Origin: JAXGTD01 sp040775095
Lineage (GTDB): Bacteria > Pseudomonadota > Gammaproteobacteria > Chromatiales > Chromatiaceae
Assembly: GCA_040775095.1 (NCBI GenBank)
Contig: JAXGTD010000044.1
Coordinates: forward strand, 1-28,653
Reading direction: 5' to 3'
Length of the DNA: 28,653 nucleotides
Shown in pieces: positions 6,944 to 15,294 of this stretch (position 1 is its first letter; every line of letters starts with the position of its first letter). The translations under genes were made by a program, and so were the position numbers. Below the pieces are notes generated by a model. It did not search any database and had not been told where the DNA came from. It worked only from the letters and a program-made list of their open reading frames with translations.

Positions 6944-7894
6944 ATGGCATCGGAAAAGGTCATTGCCGTCGTGGGGGCCACCGGCGCGCAGGGCGGCGGC
7001 CTGGTGCGGGCGATCCTGGACGACCCGCGCGGCGGGTTCCGGGCCCGTGCGATCACCCGGGATCCCGATTCCCCGAAGGCCAGGGAGCTCGCTGAGGCCG
7101 GCGCCGAGGTGGTGGCCGCGGACGTCGACGACCCCGCGAGCCTGGAGCGCGCCTTTGCCGGCGCCCACGGGGCCTACTGCGTAACCTTCTTCTGGGCCCA
7201 CTTCTCGCCGGAGCGCGAGATGACGGAGGCGAAGGGCATGGCGCAGGCGGCAAGGGCGGCCGGGCTGAGCCACGTCATCTGGTCGACGCTGGAGGACACG
7301 CGTCGCTGGGTTCCCCTCTCCGACGCGCGCATGCCCACGCTCATGGACCACTACAAGGTCCCCCACTTCGACGCCAAGGGCGAATCCAACGCCTTCTTCA
7401 CCCAGCTGGGCGTACCCACCAGCTTCCTGCTCACGTCCTTCTACTGGGACAACCTGATCCATTTCGGGATGGGACCCAGGCGGGGCGCGGACGGGCGGCT
7501 CGTCTTCACCCTGCCGATGGGCGACAAGAAGCTGCCGGGCATTGCCGCCGAGGACATCGGCCGCTGCGCGTACGGCATTTTCCGGGCCGGCGGCGATTAC
7601 CTCGGCCGGACGGTCGGGATCGCCGGCGAGCACCTCACGGGTGCCCAGATGGCCGCGGAGCTGGGCCGCGCCCTCGGGCAGGAGGTGGTCTACAACGCCA
7701 TCCCCCCGGAGGACTACCGCGCCCTTGATTTCCCCGGGGCCCAGGACCTGGGCAACATGTTCCAGTTCAAGCGGGACTTCGAGGCGGACTTCTGCGGGGC
7801 ACGGGACCCGGCCCTGGCCCGTCACCTCAACCCGAGGCTGCAGGACTTCCGCACCTGGCTGGAAGGCAACAAGACGCGGATACCGATTGGCTGA
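6944..7894 (+). CDS. NmrA/HSCARG-family NAD(P)-binding protein
   Basis: A 316-residue short-chain-dehydrogenase-like protein. VIAVVGATGAQGGGLVRAIL at residues 6-25 is the Rossmann dinucleotide loop (GATGAQG). ARAITRDPDSPKARELAEAG with VVAADVDDPASLERAFAGAH is the typical second and third strand region of NmrA-like proteins. VIWSTLEDTR and the lysine in MDHYKVPHFDAKGE correspond to the usual S/T...K positions of the HSCARG branch. NmrA proteins often sense the NADP(H) ratio and lack full dehydrogenase activity; some act as NADPH-dependent reductases. A good site (GAGAGGTGAG) precedes the ATG. It stands alone, divergent from the redoxin operon and convergent with the transporter gene, so its substrate or partner is unknown. 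Confidence 0.88.
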   Translation: MASEKVIAVVGATGAQGGGLVRAILDDPRGGFRARAITRDPDSPKARELAEAGAEVVAADVDDPASLERAFAGAHGAYCVTFFWAHFSPEREMTEAKGMAQAARAAGLSHVIWSTLEDTRRWVPLSDARMPTLMDHYKVPHFDAKGESNAFFTQLGVPTSFLLTSFYWDNLIHFGMGPRRGADGRLVFTLPMGDKKLPGIAAEDIGRCAYGIFRAGGDYLGRTVGIAGEHLTGAQMAAELGRALGQEVVYNAIPPEDYRALDFPGAQDLGNMFQFKRDFEADFCGARDPALARHLNPRLQDFRTWLEGNKTRIPIG

Positions 7895-7943
7895 ATCGGG
7901 GCTTGCGGCGGGTGTGCTCCGCTGCCTACGCACGGGCACCCCG

Positions 7944-9551
7944 CTATGGACCGGGGCGGCGCATCACATCGACGAGGCCGTCGTAGTTCCCGTCGGGGGC
8001 CAGCCGATAGCCGACGATCTGCGCACGGGCGGCCAAGACCTGGTCCTCGTACCAGAGCGGGACGTAGGGCAGGTCTTGCAGCAACAGCGCCTGCAGGGCG
8101 CGATACAGCGCCGCCTGCCGCTCCAGCACTGGCTCCGCCCGTGCCGCCTCGATCAGCCGGTCGGCCTCGGCGCTGCGGTAACGGCCGCGATTGGCGCCAT
8201 CCGGCGGGATCGATGCGCTGTGGAACGCGTAGCGGAAGATGTCCGGCGTGCGGATCCCGACCCAGGTCAGGGCGTAGAGCTGGAAGCGGCCCGCCCGAAT
8301 GTCGCCGAAGAAGGTGCCCCAGTCGTAGCTCTGGACATCCAGCGCGATACCCGCCTGCTTGAGTTGCGCCTGAATGACGCTGACCAGCCGCAGCCGGAAT
8401 GGGTCGCTGGACGTCTTCAGGCTCAGGCGCAGTGGATTGTCGGCGTTAAAGCCCGCCTCGGCGAGCAGGGCGCGGGCACGCGCCGGGTCGTGCGAATAAC
8501 CACTCGCCGCCGCGCCGGCCCAGTGTTCCGGCGGAAACAGTGCCTCGGCCTTGCGCGCGGCGCCATGAAACAGCCAGCGCAGGATCGCATCGCGGTCGAT
8601 GGCGTGGGCGAGCGCCTGGCGCACCGGCAACTGCCCGGTCAGCGGGTCCTCGAGGTTGAAGCCCAGATACGAGAAGTTGACCCCCGGGGCGGTCTCTACC
8701 CGGATACCCGGCTGGCGGCGCAGATACGCGACCAGCTCCGGTGAGAGGTCGTTCTGCAGCATCGCAACCTCCCCGCGCAGCAGCTTCATCACCCGCACAT
8801 TGGGGTCCTTGACCGTGACCAGCTCGAACACCTGGCCATCCGCCACGCGGGTGATGCGCAGCCTCCCCGGCTCGGGCCAGTCAAGAAAACGAAACGGGCC
8901 GCTGCCCACCGGCGCGTGCTGAAACACCTGTCCGCGCTCGATCGACGCGGCCGGCAGGATGCCGATACCGAGGTAGGCCGGAAACAGCGGATCGGGCTCG
9001 CGCAACCGAAACGTCAGCCGATCCGCGTCGAGCACCTCGATGCGCTCGATGATCGACAGCAGCGCGCGATGCGGCGAGGCGGTCGCCGGGTCGAGGACCG
9101 ATCGAAACGTGGCCGCCACGTCGGCCGCCGTCAGCGCGCTGCCATCGCTGAAGCGACGACCCTCGGTGCCCAGCGTGAACCGATATGCCGTCGGCGACAG
9201 CGGTTCCCAGGACGCGATGCCCGGTACCGGTAGGCTGCGCTCGTCGAATTCCACCAGCCGCCGATAGAGCAGACGGTTGATTCGTTCCGAGGTGGCATCG
9301 GTGGCGAGGCGCGGATCGAGTTGACGGGGCGCATTGGCGATCCCGAAACGCACGCCCGGATCCCGCGCGCGACCGCATCCCGCCGGCAGCCCCGACAGCA
9401 GCAGCCCCGACAGCAGCAGCCCGGAGAGCAGAGCGCGCGGTAGCCGGCCGATCCGCAGCCGCGCACCCGACGCGGGGCGGGATCGATACCAGACCCGTGG
9501 GGCCACCACCGGCTGCCGATCCACGCCGCGCTGTGAAACCCCGCCTGTCAA
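7944..9551 (-). CDS. Peptide-type ABC transporter solute-binding lipoprotein (SBP_bac_5)
   Basis: Up to 535 residues. A hydrophobic segment with three copies of LLSGL leads to the lipobox LPAGC (Cys59 from the frame opening), so the mature protein is a lipid-anchored binding protein. The mature part has the family 5 layout: ANAPRQLDPRLATDATSERI near the start, VAPVGSGPFRF-like GSGPFRF, NFSYLGFNLEDPL, VRQALAHAIDRDAILRWLF, then LFPPEHW and ARALLAEAGF. Such proteins bind oligopeptides, nickel, dipeptides or similar ligands and hand them to a DppBCDF-type permease, but no permease genes are in the window. The frame opens with TTG at 9551 and the signal would be unusually long. A later GTG, for instance at 9524, is as likely. 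It follows the CYTH gene by 18 nt. Confidence 0.85.
   Translation of the reverse strand: MTGGVSQRGVDRQPVVAPRVWYRSRPASGARLRIGRLPRALLSGLLLSGLLLSGLPAGCGRARDPGVRFGIANAPRQLDPRLATDATSERINRLLYRRLVEFDERSLPVPGIASWEPLSPTAYRFTLGTEGRRFSDGSALTAADVAATFRSVLDPATASPHRALLSIIERIEVLDADRLTFRLREPDPLFPAYLGIGILPAASIERGQVFQHAPVGSGPFRFLDWPEPGRLRITRVADGQVFELVTVKDPNVRVMKLLRGEVAMLQNDLSPELVAYLRRQPGIRVETAPGVNFSYLGFNLEDPLTGQLPVRQALAHAIDRDAILRWLFHGAARKAEALFPPEHWAGAAASGYSHDPARARALLAEAGFNADNPLRLSLKTSSDPFRLRLVSVIQAQLKQAGIALDVQSYDWGTFFGDIRAGRFQLYALTWVGIRTPDIFRYAFHSASIPPDGANRGRYRSAEADRLIEAARAEPVLERQAALYRALQALLLQDLPYVPLWYEDQVLAARAQIVGYRLAPDGNYDGLVDVMRRPGP
9387..9431 (-). repeat. Three 15-bp tandem repeats inside a lipoprotein signal peptide
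   Basis: CAGCCCCGACAGCAG occurs at 9387-9401 and 9402-9416. A third copy at 9417-9431 differs in two bases. The unit is in frame and encodes LLSGL three times, lengthening the hydrophobic core of the signal peptide by five residues per copy. Confidence 0.85.
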
Positions 9552-9569
9552 CGCTTGCGCCGTCCAGGC

Positions 9570-10037
9570 TCACCAGTGCTTGAAGGGGTTTCTCGCCAGG
9601 TTGACGTTGAAATAGCGCGGATCGCCACTGACCTCGGCGCCGGCCCAGTCGGGCATCTCGAAGGGCTCATCCTCGGCGGAGAGCTCGATCTCGGCCATGA
9701 TCAGGCCGGCGTTGTCGCCGCCGAACAGGTCCAGATCCCAGATGTGGTCTCCGCAGGGCACCCGGTAGCGTACCTTGTCCACGGGCGGCGACACCGACAG
9801 CTCCGCGAGCATCGCCTCGGCATCGGCGACCGGGATCTCGTACTCGAACTCGCTGCGGCTGATGCCCCGCGCGGCGCCCTTGATGGTCAAAAACGCCCGT
9901 TCGCCCTGGATCCGGGCACGCACGGTCACGGTCTGATTATTGGCCAGGTAACCCTGCATCAGGCGGGTTTCAGACGTCGCGGCATCGCGCCACGAGTCGT
10001 TCTTCACCAGAAACTTGCGTTCGATCTCCAGTCCCAT
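9570..10037 (-). CDS. CYTH-domain (triphosphate tunnel metalloenzyme) protein
   Basis: A 155-residue protein starting MGLEIERKFLVKNDSW. The E4-x-E6-x-K8 signature is the metal- and triphosphate-binding motif of the CYTH/TTM superfamily. The rest follows the small bacterial form: GYLANNQTVTVRARIQGERA, FLTIKGA, RSEFEYEIP, DKVRYRVP, WDLDLFGGDNAGLIMAEIEL and a C-terminal FNVNLARNPF. Members hydrolyse inorganic triphosphate or related compounds (YgiF-, NeuTTM-like), and a cyclase role is known only for a subset. GAGG lies 5 nt before the ATG at 10037. It lies 85 nt after rlmD and 18 nt before the solute-binding gene, so it is probably co-transcribed. Confidence 0.9.
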   Translation of the reverse strand: MGLEIERKFLVKNDSWRDAATSETRLMQGYLANNQTVTVRARIQGERAFLTIKGAARGISRSEFEYEIPVADAEAMLAELSVSPPVDKVRYRVPCGDHIWDLDLFGGDNAGLIMAEIELSAEDEPFEMPDWAGAEVSGDPRYFNVNLARNPFKHW

Positions 10038-10122
10038 GATCCCCTCGTGTCGGTGGTTGTCTGATGAGCGCGGCTCGCGCCGCGGACCCACGTCGCCTGC
10101 ACAGGCCCCCGCAACGAGGCAA

Positions 10123-11451
10123 TCACGCGCCCTTCTCGAAGACCGCCATCGATTCCACGTGCGCCGTGTGCGGGAACATATCCATGGCACCGGCGGCCCG
10201 GAGCCGGTAGCCGAGGCCGTGGACCAGTCGCTCGGCGTCCCGCGCGAGGGTCGACGGATAGCAGGAGACATAGACGAGCCGCCGCACGCCGGTCTCCGCC
10301 AACAGATCGAGCACCTGCAGCGCACCGCTGCGGGGCGGATCGAGCAGCGCCTTGTGGAAGGACTCGCGCCGCCAGGGGGCCAGCTCGATGTCGCCATAGA
10401 GATCGGCGCGATGAAAGTGGACGTTGTGCAGGGCGTTGGCGCGGGCGTTGGCCGCGGCGCGTGCGACCAGACCCTCGTCGCCCTCGACCCCGACCACCGA
10501 TGCGGCGCGGCGGGCGATCGGCAGCGTGAAGTTGCCGAGACCGCAGAACAGATCGAGCACCCGTTCGTCCGGGCGCGGGTCGAGCAAACCCAGCGCCTGG
10601 TCCACCATCAGCCGGTTCATCTCCAGGTTCACCTGGGTGAAATCCGATGGCTCGAACGCGATCCGCACGCCGTGTTGCGGGAGACTGTAGTGCAGATCAA
10701 CCGCCTGCCCCGGCAGCGGCCGCACGCTCTCCACGCCGCCCTCCTGGAGGTAGACATGCAGGCCGGTCTCTTCGCCAAACGCCGCGAGCCGTCCGAGGTC
10801 CGAGGCCGACGGCGGGTCGAGCACGCGGAAGATCAGCACCACGGGCCCGTCGCCCTGGGCCACCTCGATCTGGGGCACCCGCTCGCGGATGCTCAGCCCC
10901 TCGATCAGCGCGGCCAGGTCCGCGAGGCGCTCGCCGACGCTCGGGTGGAGCACATCGCAACGCGCCAGATCGGCGACGAAGGCAGAGCCACGCTCGCGAA
11001 AGCCGACCAGCACGCGACCCTTCTTCGCAACCCAGCGCACACCAAGCCGCGCCTTGCGCCGATAGCCCCAATGCCCCGCCGACAGGGGTTCTAGCCACGA
11101 CTCCGGCTCGACCTTGCCGATGCGCCTGAGCACGTCACCGAGGATCTCCTGCTTCATGCCGATCTGCGCCGCCGGATCCATGTGCTGCAGCGCACAGCCA
11201 CCGCAGACACCAAACTGCGGACAGCGCGGCGTGACCCGCCGCGGAGACGCCGTAAGCACCTCGGTGACGACGCCCTCGTCGTAGCGGCGCTGGATACGCG
11301 TATAGCGAAAACGCACGCGCTCGCCGGCCAACGCCCCATGCACGAACACGGCCTTGCCGTCCACATGTGTCAGGCCGCGCCCGTCGTGGGTCAGGGATTC
11401 GATCTCGGCCTCGACCGGCTCTGCCGGCAGCGGTTTGCGCCGTTTGCCCAT
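10123..11451 (-). CDS. rlmD: 23S rRNA (uracil-1939-C5)-methyltransferase
   Basis: A 442-residue protein matching the usual length of RlmD (RumA). An N-terminal TRAM domain (residues about 10-68, VEAEIESLTHDGRGLTHVDG) precedes the 4Fe-4S ligands: RCPQFGVCGGCALQHM gives Cys77, Cys83 and Cys86, and LARCDVLHP gives Cys165. The SAM-binding site is RVLDLFCGLGNFTLPIARRA (from residue 298). DPPRSG is at 371-376 and the catalytic nucleophile Cys397 is in YVSCYPSTLARD. The enzyme methylates U1939 of 23S rRNA in the cytoplasm. It starts 35 nt after cysM, a neighbourhood seen in several gammaproteobacteria, where relA often follows. Here relA is replaced by the CYTH gene. Confidence 0.95.
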   Translation of the reverse strand: MGKRRKPLPAEPVEAEIESLTHDGRGLTHVDGKAVFVHGALAGERVRFRYTRIQRRYDEGVVTEVLTASPRRVTPRCPQFGVCGGCALQHMDPAAQIGMKQEILGDVLRRIGKVEPESWLEPLSAGHWGYRRKARLGVRWVAKKGRVLVGFRERGSAFVADLARCDVLHPSVGERLADLAALIEGLSIRERVPQIEVAQGDGPVVLIFRVLDPPSASDLGRLAAFGEETGLHVYLQEGGVESVRPLPGQAVDLHYSLPQHGVRIAFEPSDFTQVNLEMNRLMVDQALGLLDPRPDERVLDLFCGLGNFTLPIARRAASVVGVEGDEGLVARAAANARANALHNVHFHRADLYGDIELAPWRRESFHKALLDPPRSGALQVLDLLAETGVRRLVYVSCYPSTLARDAERLVHGLGYRLRAAGAMDMFPHTAHVESMAVFEKGA

Positions 11452-11486
11452 CGCTCAGCCCGCCCCGGCGACGAACACCCGGCACT

Positions 11487-12377
11487 TCATGCCGGAAACA
11501 CGCCGGTGGACAGGTAGCGGTCGCCGCGATCGCAGATGATGACTGCAATGACCGCCCCACTGACCTCGCTCGAGAGCCGCAGCGCCGCCGCGACCGCGCC
11601 GCCGGACGACACGCCGGCGAAGATGCCCTCGCGCGAGGCCAGGCGTCGGGTCGTCTCCTCGGCCTCATCCTGGGACACGTCGATGACTCGGTCGACCCGC
11701 GAGGCGTCGTAGATCTTCGGCAGATAGGCCTCTGGCCAGCGTCGGATGCCGGGGATGCTGGAGCCCTCGCGCGGCTGCACGCCGATAATCTGCACCGCCG
11801 GGCTCTGCTGCTTGAGATAGCGGCTGGTGCCCATGATGGTGCCGGTGGTCCCCATGGCGCTGACAAAGTGGGTGACCCGCCCGGCGCTGTCGCGCCAGAT
11901 CTCCGGCCCGGTAGTCTCGAAATGGGCCTGGGGATTGTCCTGGTTCGAGAACTGGTCCAGCCGTACGCCCTCCCCCTTCGCCTCGAGCTCGATGGCCAGA
12001 TCGATCGCCGCCTCCATGCTGCCCGCCCGTGGCGTGAGCCGGATCTCCGCACCGTAGGCGGCCATGGCCTGGCGGCGCTCGACGCTCATATGCTCGGGCA
12101 TGATCAGCAGCATCCGATAGCCCTTGATCGCCGCCGCCATGGCCAGCGCGATGCCGGTGTTGCCGCTGGTGGCCTCGATCAGGGTATCGCCCGGACGGAT
12201 GCTGCCGCGCGCCTCGGCGCGCTGGATCATGCTCAGCGCGGCCCGGTCCTTGACCGAGCCGGCCGGGTTGTTGCCCTCGAGCTTGGCCAGGATGAGATTG
12301 TCGGTGTCGCCCGGCAGGCGTTGCAGACGCACCAGTGGGGTGTTGCCGACAAAGGATTCGATGGTCGGAAATTCCAT
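11487..12377 (-). CDS. cysM: Cysteine synthase B (O-acetylserine/thiosulfate sulfhydrylase)
   Basis: A 296-residue PLP enzyme. The cofactor lysine is Lys43 in NNPAGSVKDRAA, the phosphate/substrate loop is EATSGNTGIALAMA (residues 68-81), and the glycine-rich PLP loop is SAMGTTGTIMG. GVQPREGSSIPGIRRWPEAY and the C-terminus CDRGDRYLSTGVF are typical of CysM rather than CysK. CysM joins O-acetylserine with sulfide, and can use thiosulfate to give S-sulfocysteine, which suits a sulfur-oxidising host. It starts at 12377 (MEFPTIESFVGNTPLV, the normal beginning) and probably leads the cysM-rlmD-CYTH unit. Confidence 0.95.
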   Translation of the reverse strand: MEFPTIESFVGNTPLVRLQRLPGDTDNLILAKLEGNNPAGSVKDRAALSMIQRAEARGSIRPGDTLIEATSGNTGIALAMAAAIKGYRMLLIMPEHMSVERRQAMAAYGAEIRLTPRAGSMEAAIDLAIELEAKGEGVRLDQFSNQDNPQAHFETTGPEIWRDSAGRVTHFVSAMGTTGTIMGTSRYLKQQSPAVQIIGVQPREGSSIPGIRRWPEAYLPKIYDASRVDRVIDVSQDEAEETTRRLASREGIFAGVSSGGAVAAALRLSSEVSGAVIAVIICDRGDRYLSTGVFPA

Positions 12378-12855
12378 AGTCTCTGGGTCTTTGAGCCTAG
12401 AAAGAGCAGTTGGACGGTCGTCAGGGTGCGTTCCGCGTGGTGTCCAGTAAGGCAGAACGCGGCGGAATCGTCATTCGATTCCAACGAGTTGTAACACAGC
12501 TGGGCGCCGCGCGGGGCGTGCCCTGGCGAGCGTAGCGCCCTTCACCTGGCGGGCGACTCGCCAACGTCTCCAAAACGCGTACAAGCTCAGACGTTTGCAT
12601 GTGAGGTTAAGCGGTCAACTGCGCTTTCTAGGTTGATACCTGGCGCCGCGGCCATGATCGTGGGCAGATGGCGGGATTGTGCACCAGCCGGGGCCGCGGA
12701 GAAAGGAACGAATACGGACACGAGGTCGCGAGATTGTGCTGGACGTCTCCCCCACGAATGACTATTGTATCGTTTCGTGTACGCTCATCGGGGAGCGCGG
12801 GCCCTGCCCGTCCGGGCGCCCCGAGCCGCGGCAACCCGACCCTGGATGCGAGATC
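12378..12855. other. Divergent intergenic region, cysM versus hpt
   Basis: About 480 nt with no supported gene. Promoters for both genes should lie here. TATTGT at about 12764-12769 upstream of the Hpt gene is a possible -10, but no convincing -35 precedes it. An open frame that extends the Hpt gene back to 12679 looks non-coding. No tRNA, riboswitch or strong hairpin is apparent. Confidence 0.35.
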
Positions 12856-13257
12856 ATGGAAGCAGACCCCGCCTCGTCAGCACCCAATACCCTTCCCGTC
12901 CTGGACACCGAGGCCGCGCTCGTCAGTGCCGGCGGTGACGCCGCGTTGGTGCGCGCCCTGCTGGACAAGCTGCTGACCCAGCTGCGGGCGGATCTCATCG
13001 AGATGCACACGCATGCACACAACGGCGACCTCAAACGGCTCTCCGACAAGGCCCACAAGACCCGCGGCGGCGCGGCCTATTGCGGCGTGCCCGCATTGGT
13101 TCAGGCACTCACCGATCTCGATCAGCGCGCCAAGGCCGGCGATGCCGCGGCGGCCCGTCAGGCCATGGAACGGGTCGCCATCGAGGCCGAGCGGCTCTGG
13201 GCCCTGCGACTGCCCGTGAGCCGGGGAGATGCTGAGCGCGGCCGGCCATGGATCTGA
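12856..13257 (+). CDS. Stand-alone histidine phosphotransfer (Hpt) protein, BarA-like
   Basis: A 133-residue helical protein. The phosphorylation motif is SDKAHKTRGGAAYCGVP with His67. The sequence after it (A-x-x-C/S-G-V-P-x-L-x-x-x-x-x-x-L-D/E) resembles the C-terminal Hpt domain of BarA/GacS hybrid kinases, which reads H-K-L-H-G-S-C-x-Y-S-G-V-P. No kinase, HAMP or receiver domain is present. Such proteins relay phosphate from a hybrid kinase to a response regulator; here probably a GacA/UvrY-like one, which is inference. ATG at 12856 begins the part with domain character, with no ideal ribosome site (GCGAG about 6 nt before). The gene is divergent from cysM-rlmD, a spot occupied by full-length gacS/barA in some relatives. 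Confidence 0.8.
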   Translation: MEADPASSAPNTLPVLDTEAALVSAGGDAALVRALLDKLLTQLRADLIEMHTHAHNGDLKRLSDKAHKTRGGAAYCGVPALVQALTDLDQRAKAGDAAAARQAMERVAIEAERLWALRLPVSRGDAERGRPWI

Positions 13258-13275
13258 TCAGCGGATCTGATCAGC
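13250..13275 (+). repeat. Perfect 13-bp tandem duplication across the hpt stop codon
   Basis: GGATCTGATCAGC occurs twice in a row at 13250-13262 and 13263-13275. The first copy contains the TGA stop of the Hpt gene. It looks like a slipped-strand duplication. Confidence 0.8.
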
Positions 13276-13409
13276 GCGCCTTCCAACAGGCGCGACCCGT
13301 GCGTGGAAGGCGCTGCTCTCGACGGCTTGCAGCGCGCGGGGGCCCCAATCGAATCCCGTCGCTGGGATTGATAGGCTCGCACGGATCCTGCACCAGTCCG
13401 CAACCCAGA

Positions 13410-15278
13410 TCAGTCATGCCCGGCATAGAGGCGCTCGAGCTCCTGGGCGTGCCGTTGCGCGATCCGCGCGCGGCGCAGCTTCATCGTCGGCGTCATCAGC
13501 CCCGCCTCGACGGACCAGGGCTCAGCGGCAACCGCAACCCGCAGGATCTTCGCAAACCCGGGGAATGCGGCCAGCCGGTCGTTGATCCGCGCCAGCAGGC
13601 GCTGCTGCAGGCGCGCATCGTTCCAGTCCACCGCGGCGCCCGCTGACGCCCGCAACTCGGCGGCCAACCGTTCCCCGCGCGCCGCATCCAGCACGACCAG
13701 GGCGCTCAGGAAGGGGCGGCCTTCGCCGAGGATCAACACCTGGCTGAACAGCGCATCGGCGGCGATCGCCTGTTCCAGGTCCGCCGGCGCGACCTTCTCG
13801 CCGTTGGCAAGCACGACCGTGTCCTTGATACGCCCGGTGATGAAGAGGTGTCCGTGGACGATGCGCGCCTGATCGCCGGTGTGCAGCCAGCCATCGCGAT
13901 CGATGACCGCCGCGGTCGCGTCCGACTGTCCCCAGTAGCCAAGCATCAACCCCGGGGAGCGCACCTGCAGCTCCTCGTCATCGCCAAGGCGTACCTCGAC
14001 CCCATCCAGGGCCGGACCGATGCTCTCGGGGATATTGTCTTCCAGCGCATTGACGCTGATCACCGGGCTCGCCTCGGTCAGCCCGTAGCCCTGTACGATC
14101 GGGATACCCAGCGCGATGAAGAACCGGCCGATCCGCGGACTGAGCGGGGCACCGCCGCAGACGACCACGCGCAGGCGGCCGCCGAGTCGCGCGCGGATCC
14201 TGGCGCCGACGAGTTGATCGAGCGCCGGCGCCAGCAGCAGGTCCGCCGACCAGCCCCGTCGGCCCTGCCGATGCTCGAAGCGCTTCCAGCCAACCCGGAC
14301 CGCCAGGTCCACCAGCGCCCGCCGTGCCCTGGGTGCCGCCGCGAGGGAATCGCTGATCCGGGCATGCACGCGCTCGAAGATCCGGGGCACCGCGATCAGC
14401 GCGGTTGGCCGTATCGTCTCGAGATCCTCGGCGAGCTGCGGGATCGAGCGGGCGAATGCGACCGTCGCACCGGCCATCATCGGCAGAAAATACCCGGCGG
14501 TCCGCTCCAGGGTATGGGACAGCGGAAGGAAGGACAGGAAAAGGTCCGTCGGCAGCGCCGGCACACGCATCAGCGACGCGTATGCGTTCCACAGGATGTT
14601 GGCATGACTGAGCATCACGCCCTTGGGTCGTCCCGTGGTGCCCGAGGTATAGACGATGGTGGCGAGCCGGTCCGCGTCGGTGCAGAGATCGACCGCCGCG
14701 CCGCTCGGCGCAAGCCAGTAGCGGACCGACACAAACGGCGGCAGCTCCCCCCCGTCGTCCGACCCCGCCGGATCCAGCACCAGCACCCGCTTCAGGGCGC
14801 GCAGCACCGGCGCGATCGAAGAGAGCGCGTGCAGTTGCGCGCGGCCCTCGACCAGCAGCATCCGGGCACCGGAGTCCTGCAGCATATGGGCGACGTTCTC
14901 GGGCCGGTCATTGACAAAGAGTGGCACCGTGACCAACCCGAGCCCCAGCGCGGCCAGATCGAGGAAGGCCCATTCCGGACGGTTGCCCAGCATGATGGCG
15001 ACGCGCTCACCGGTGGCCAGATGCTCGCGCCGCAGGCCCTCCTGCCAGCGTCCGACGGCAGCGACGCTCTGGCTCCAGTCGTGCTCGACCCAGCCCCGCG
15101 CGGCCAAATCGAAATGGGTATAGGCGCGCCGATGCGGCGAGCGGCGCGCCCGCTCCAGCAGCAGACCGCACAGGCTGCCCGCCCGCGCCGGACTGATGAT
15201 GTCTGTACCCGCCGCGCCGGGCCCCGGATGCGGCCCCGGTGCCCGCGTTGCGTGAAAATGCGTGTCGAACAGCAACAT
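13410..15278 (-). CDS. Long-chain acyl-CoA synthetase (FadD/FAA1-like AMP ligase)
   Basis: A 622-residue adenylate-forming enzyme. IVYTSGTTGRPKGVMLSH (residues 208-225) is the P-loop-like A3 motif, FLSFLPLSHTLERT is typical of long-chain ligases, and VQGYGLTEASPVIS (395-408) is A5. GWLHTGDQ (463-470) holds the ATP-ribose aspartate, and GRIKDTVVLANGEKVAP (482-498) is the hinge. The C-terminal GLMTPTMKLRR carries the usual lysine. It activates free fatty acids to acyl-CoA at the inner membrane, feeding the beta-oxidation enzymes encoded just upstream. It is the last gene of the operon, 16 nt after the FadB-like gene. ATG at 15278 is set by GGAGGG 4-9 nt before it. Confidence 0.9.
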   Translation of the reverse strand: MLLFDTHFHATRAPGPHPGPGAAGTDIISPARAGSLCGLLLERARRSPHRRAYTHFDLAARGWVEHDWSQSVAAVGRWQEGLRREHLATGERVAIMLGNRPEWAFLDLAALGLGLVTVPLFVNDRPENVAHMLQDSGARMLLVEGRAQLHALSSIAPVLRALKRVLVLDPAGSDDGGELPPFVSVRYWLAPSGAAVDLCTDADRLATIVYTSGTTGRPKGVMLSHANILWNAYASLMRVPALPTDLFLSFLPLSHTLERTAGYFLPMMAGATVAFARSIPQLAEDLETIRPTALIAVPRIFERVHARISDSLAAAPRARRALVDLAVRVGWKRFEHRQGRRGWSADLLLAPALDQLVGARIRARLGGRLRVVVCGGAPLSPRIGRFFIALGIPIVQGYGLTEASPVISVNALEDNIPESIGPALDGVEVRLGDDEELQVRSPGLMLGYWGQSDATAAVIDRDGWLHTGDQARIVHGHLFITGRIKDTVVLANGEKVAPADLEQAIAADALFSQVLILGEGRPFLSALVVLDAARGERLAAELRASAGAAVDWNDARLQQRLLARINDRLAAFPGFAKILRVAVAAEPWSVEAGLMTPTMKLRRARIAQRHAQELERLYAGHD

Positions 15279-15282
15279 CGGA

Positions 15283-15289
15283 CCCTCCT
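15283..15289 (-). promoter_or_regulatory. Ribosome binding site deciding the fadD-like start
   Basis: Minus-strand AGGAGGG lies 4 nt before the ATG at 15278. It rules out the longer frame reaching 15494, which runs inside the upstream gene. Confidence 0.65.
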
Positions 15290-15294
15290 CGCGC

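Noticed and set aside
12679..12855. N-terminal extension of the Hpt protein by 59 residues
   Set aside because: The extension is rich in Pro/Arg/Gly without domain character; the helical Hpt region begins after the ATG at 12856.
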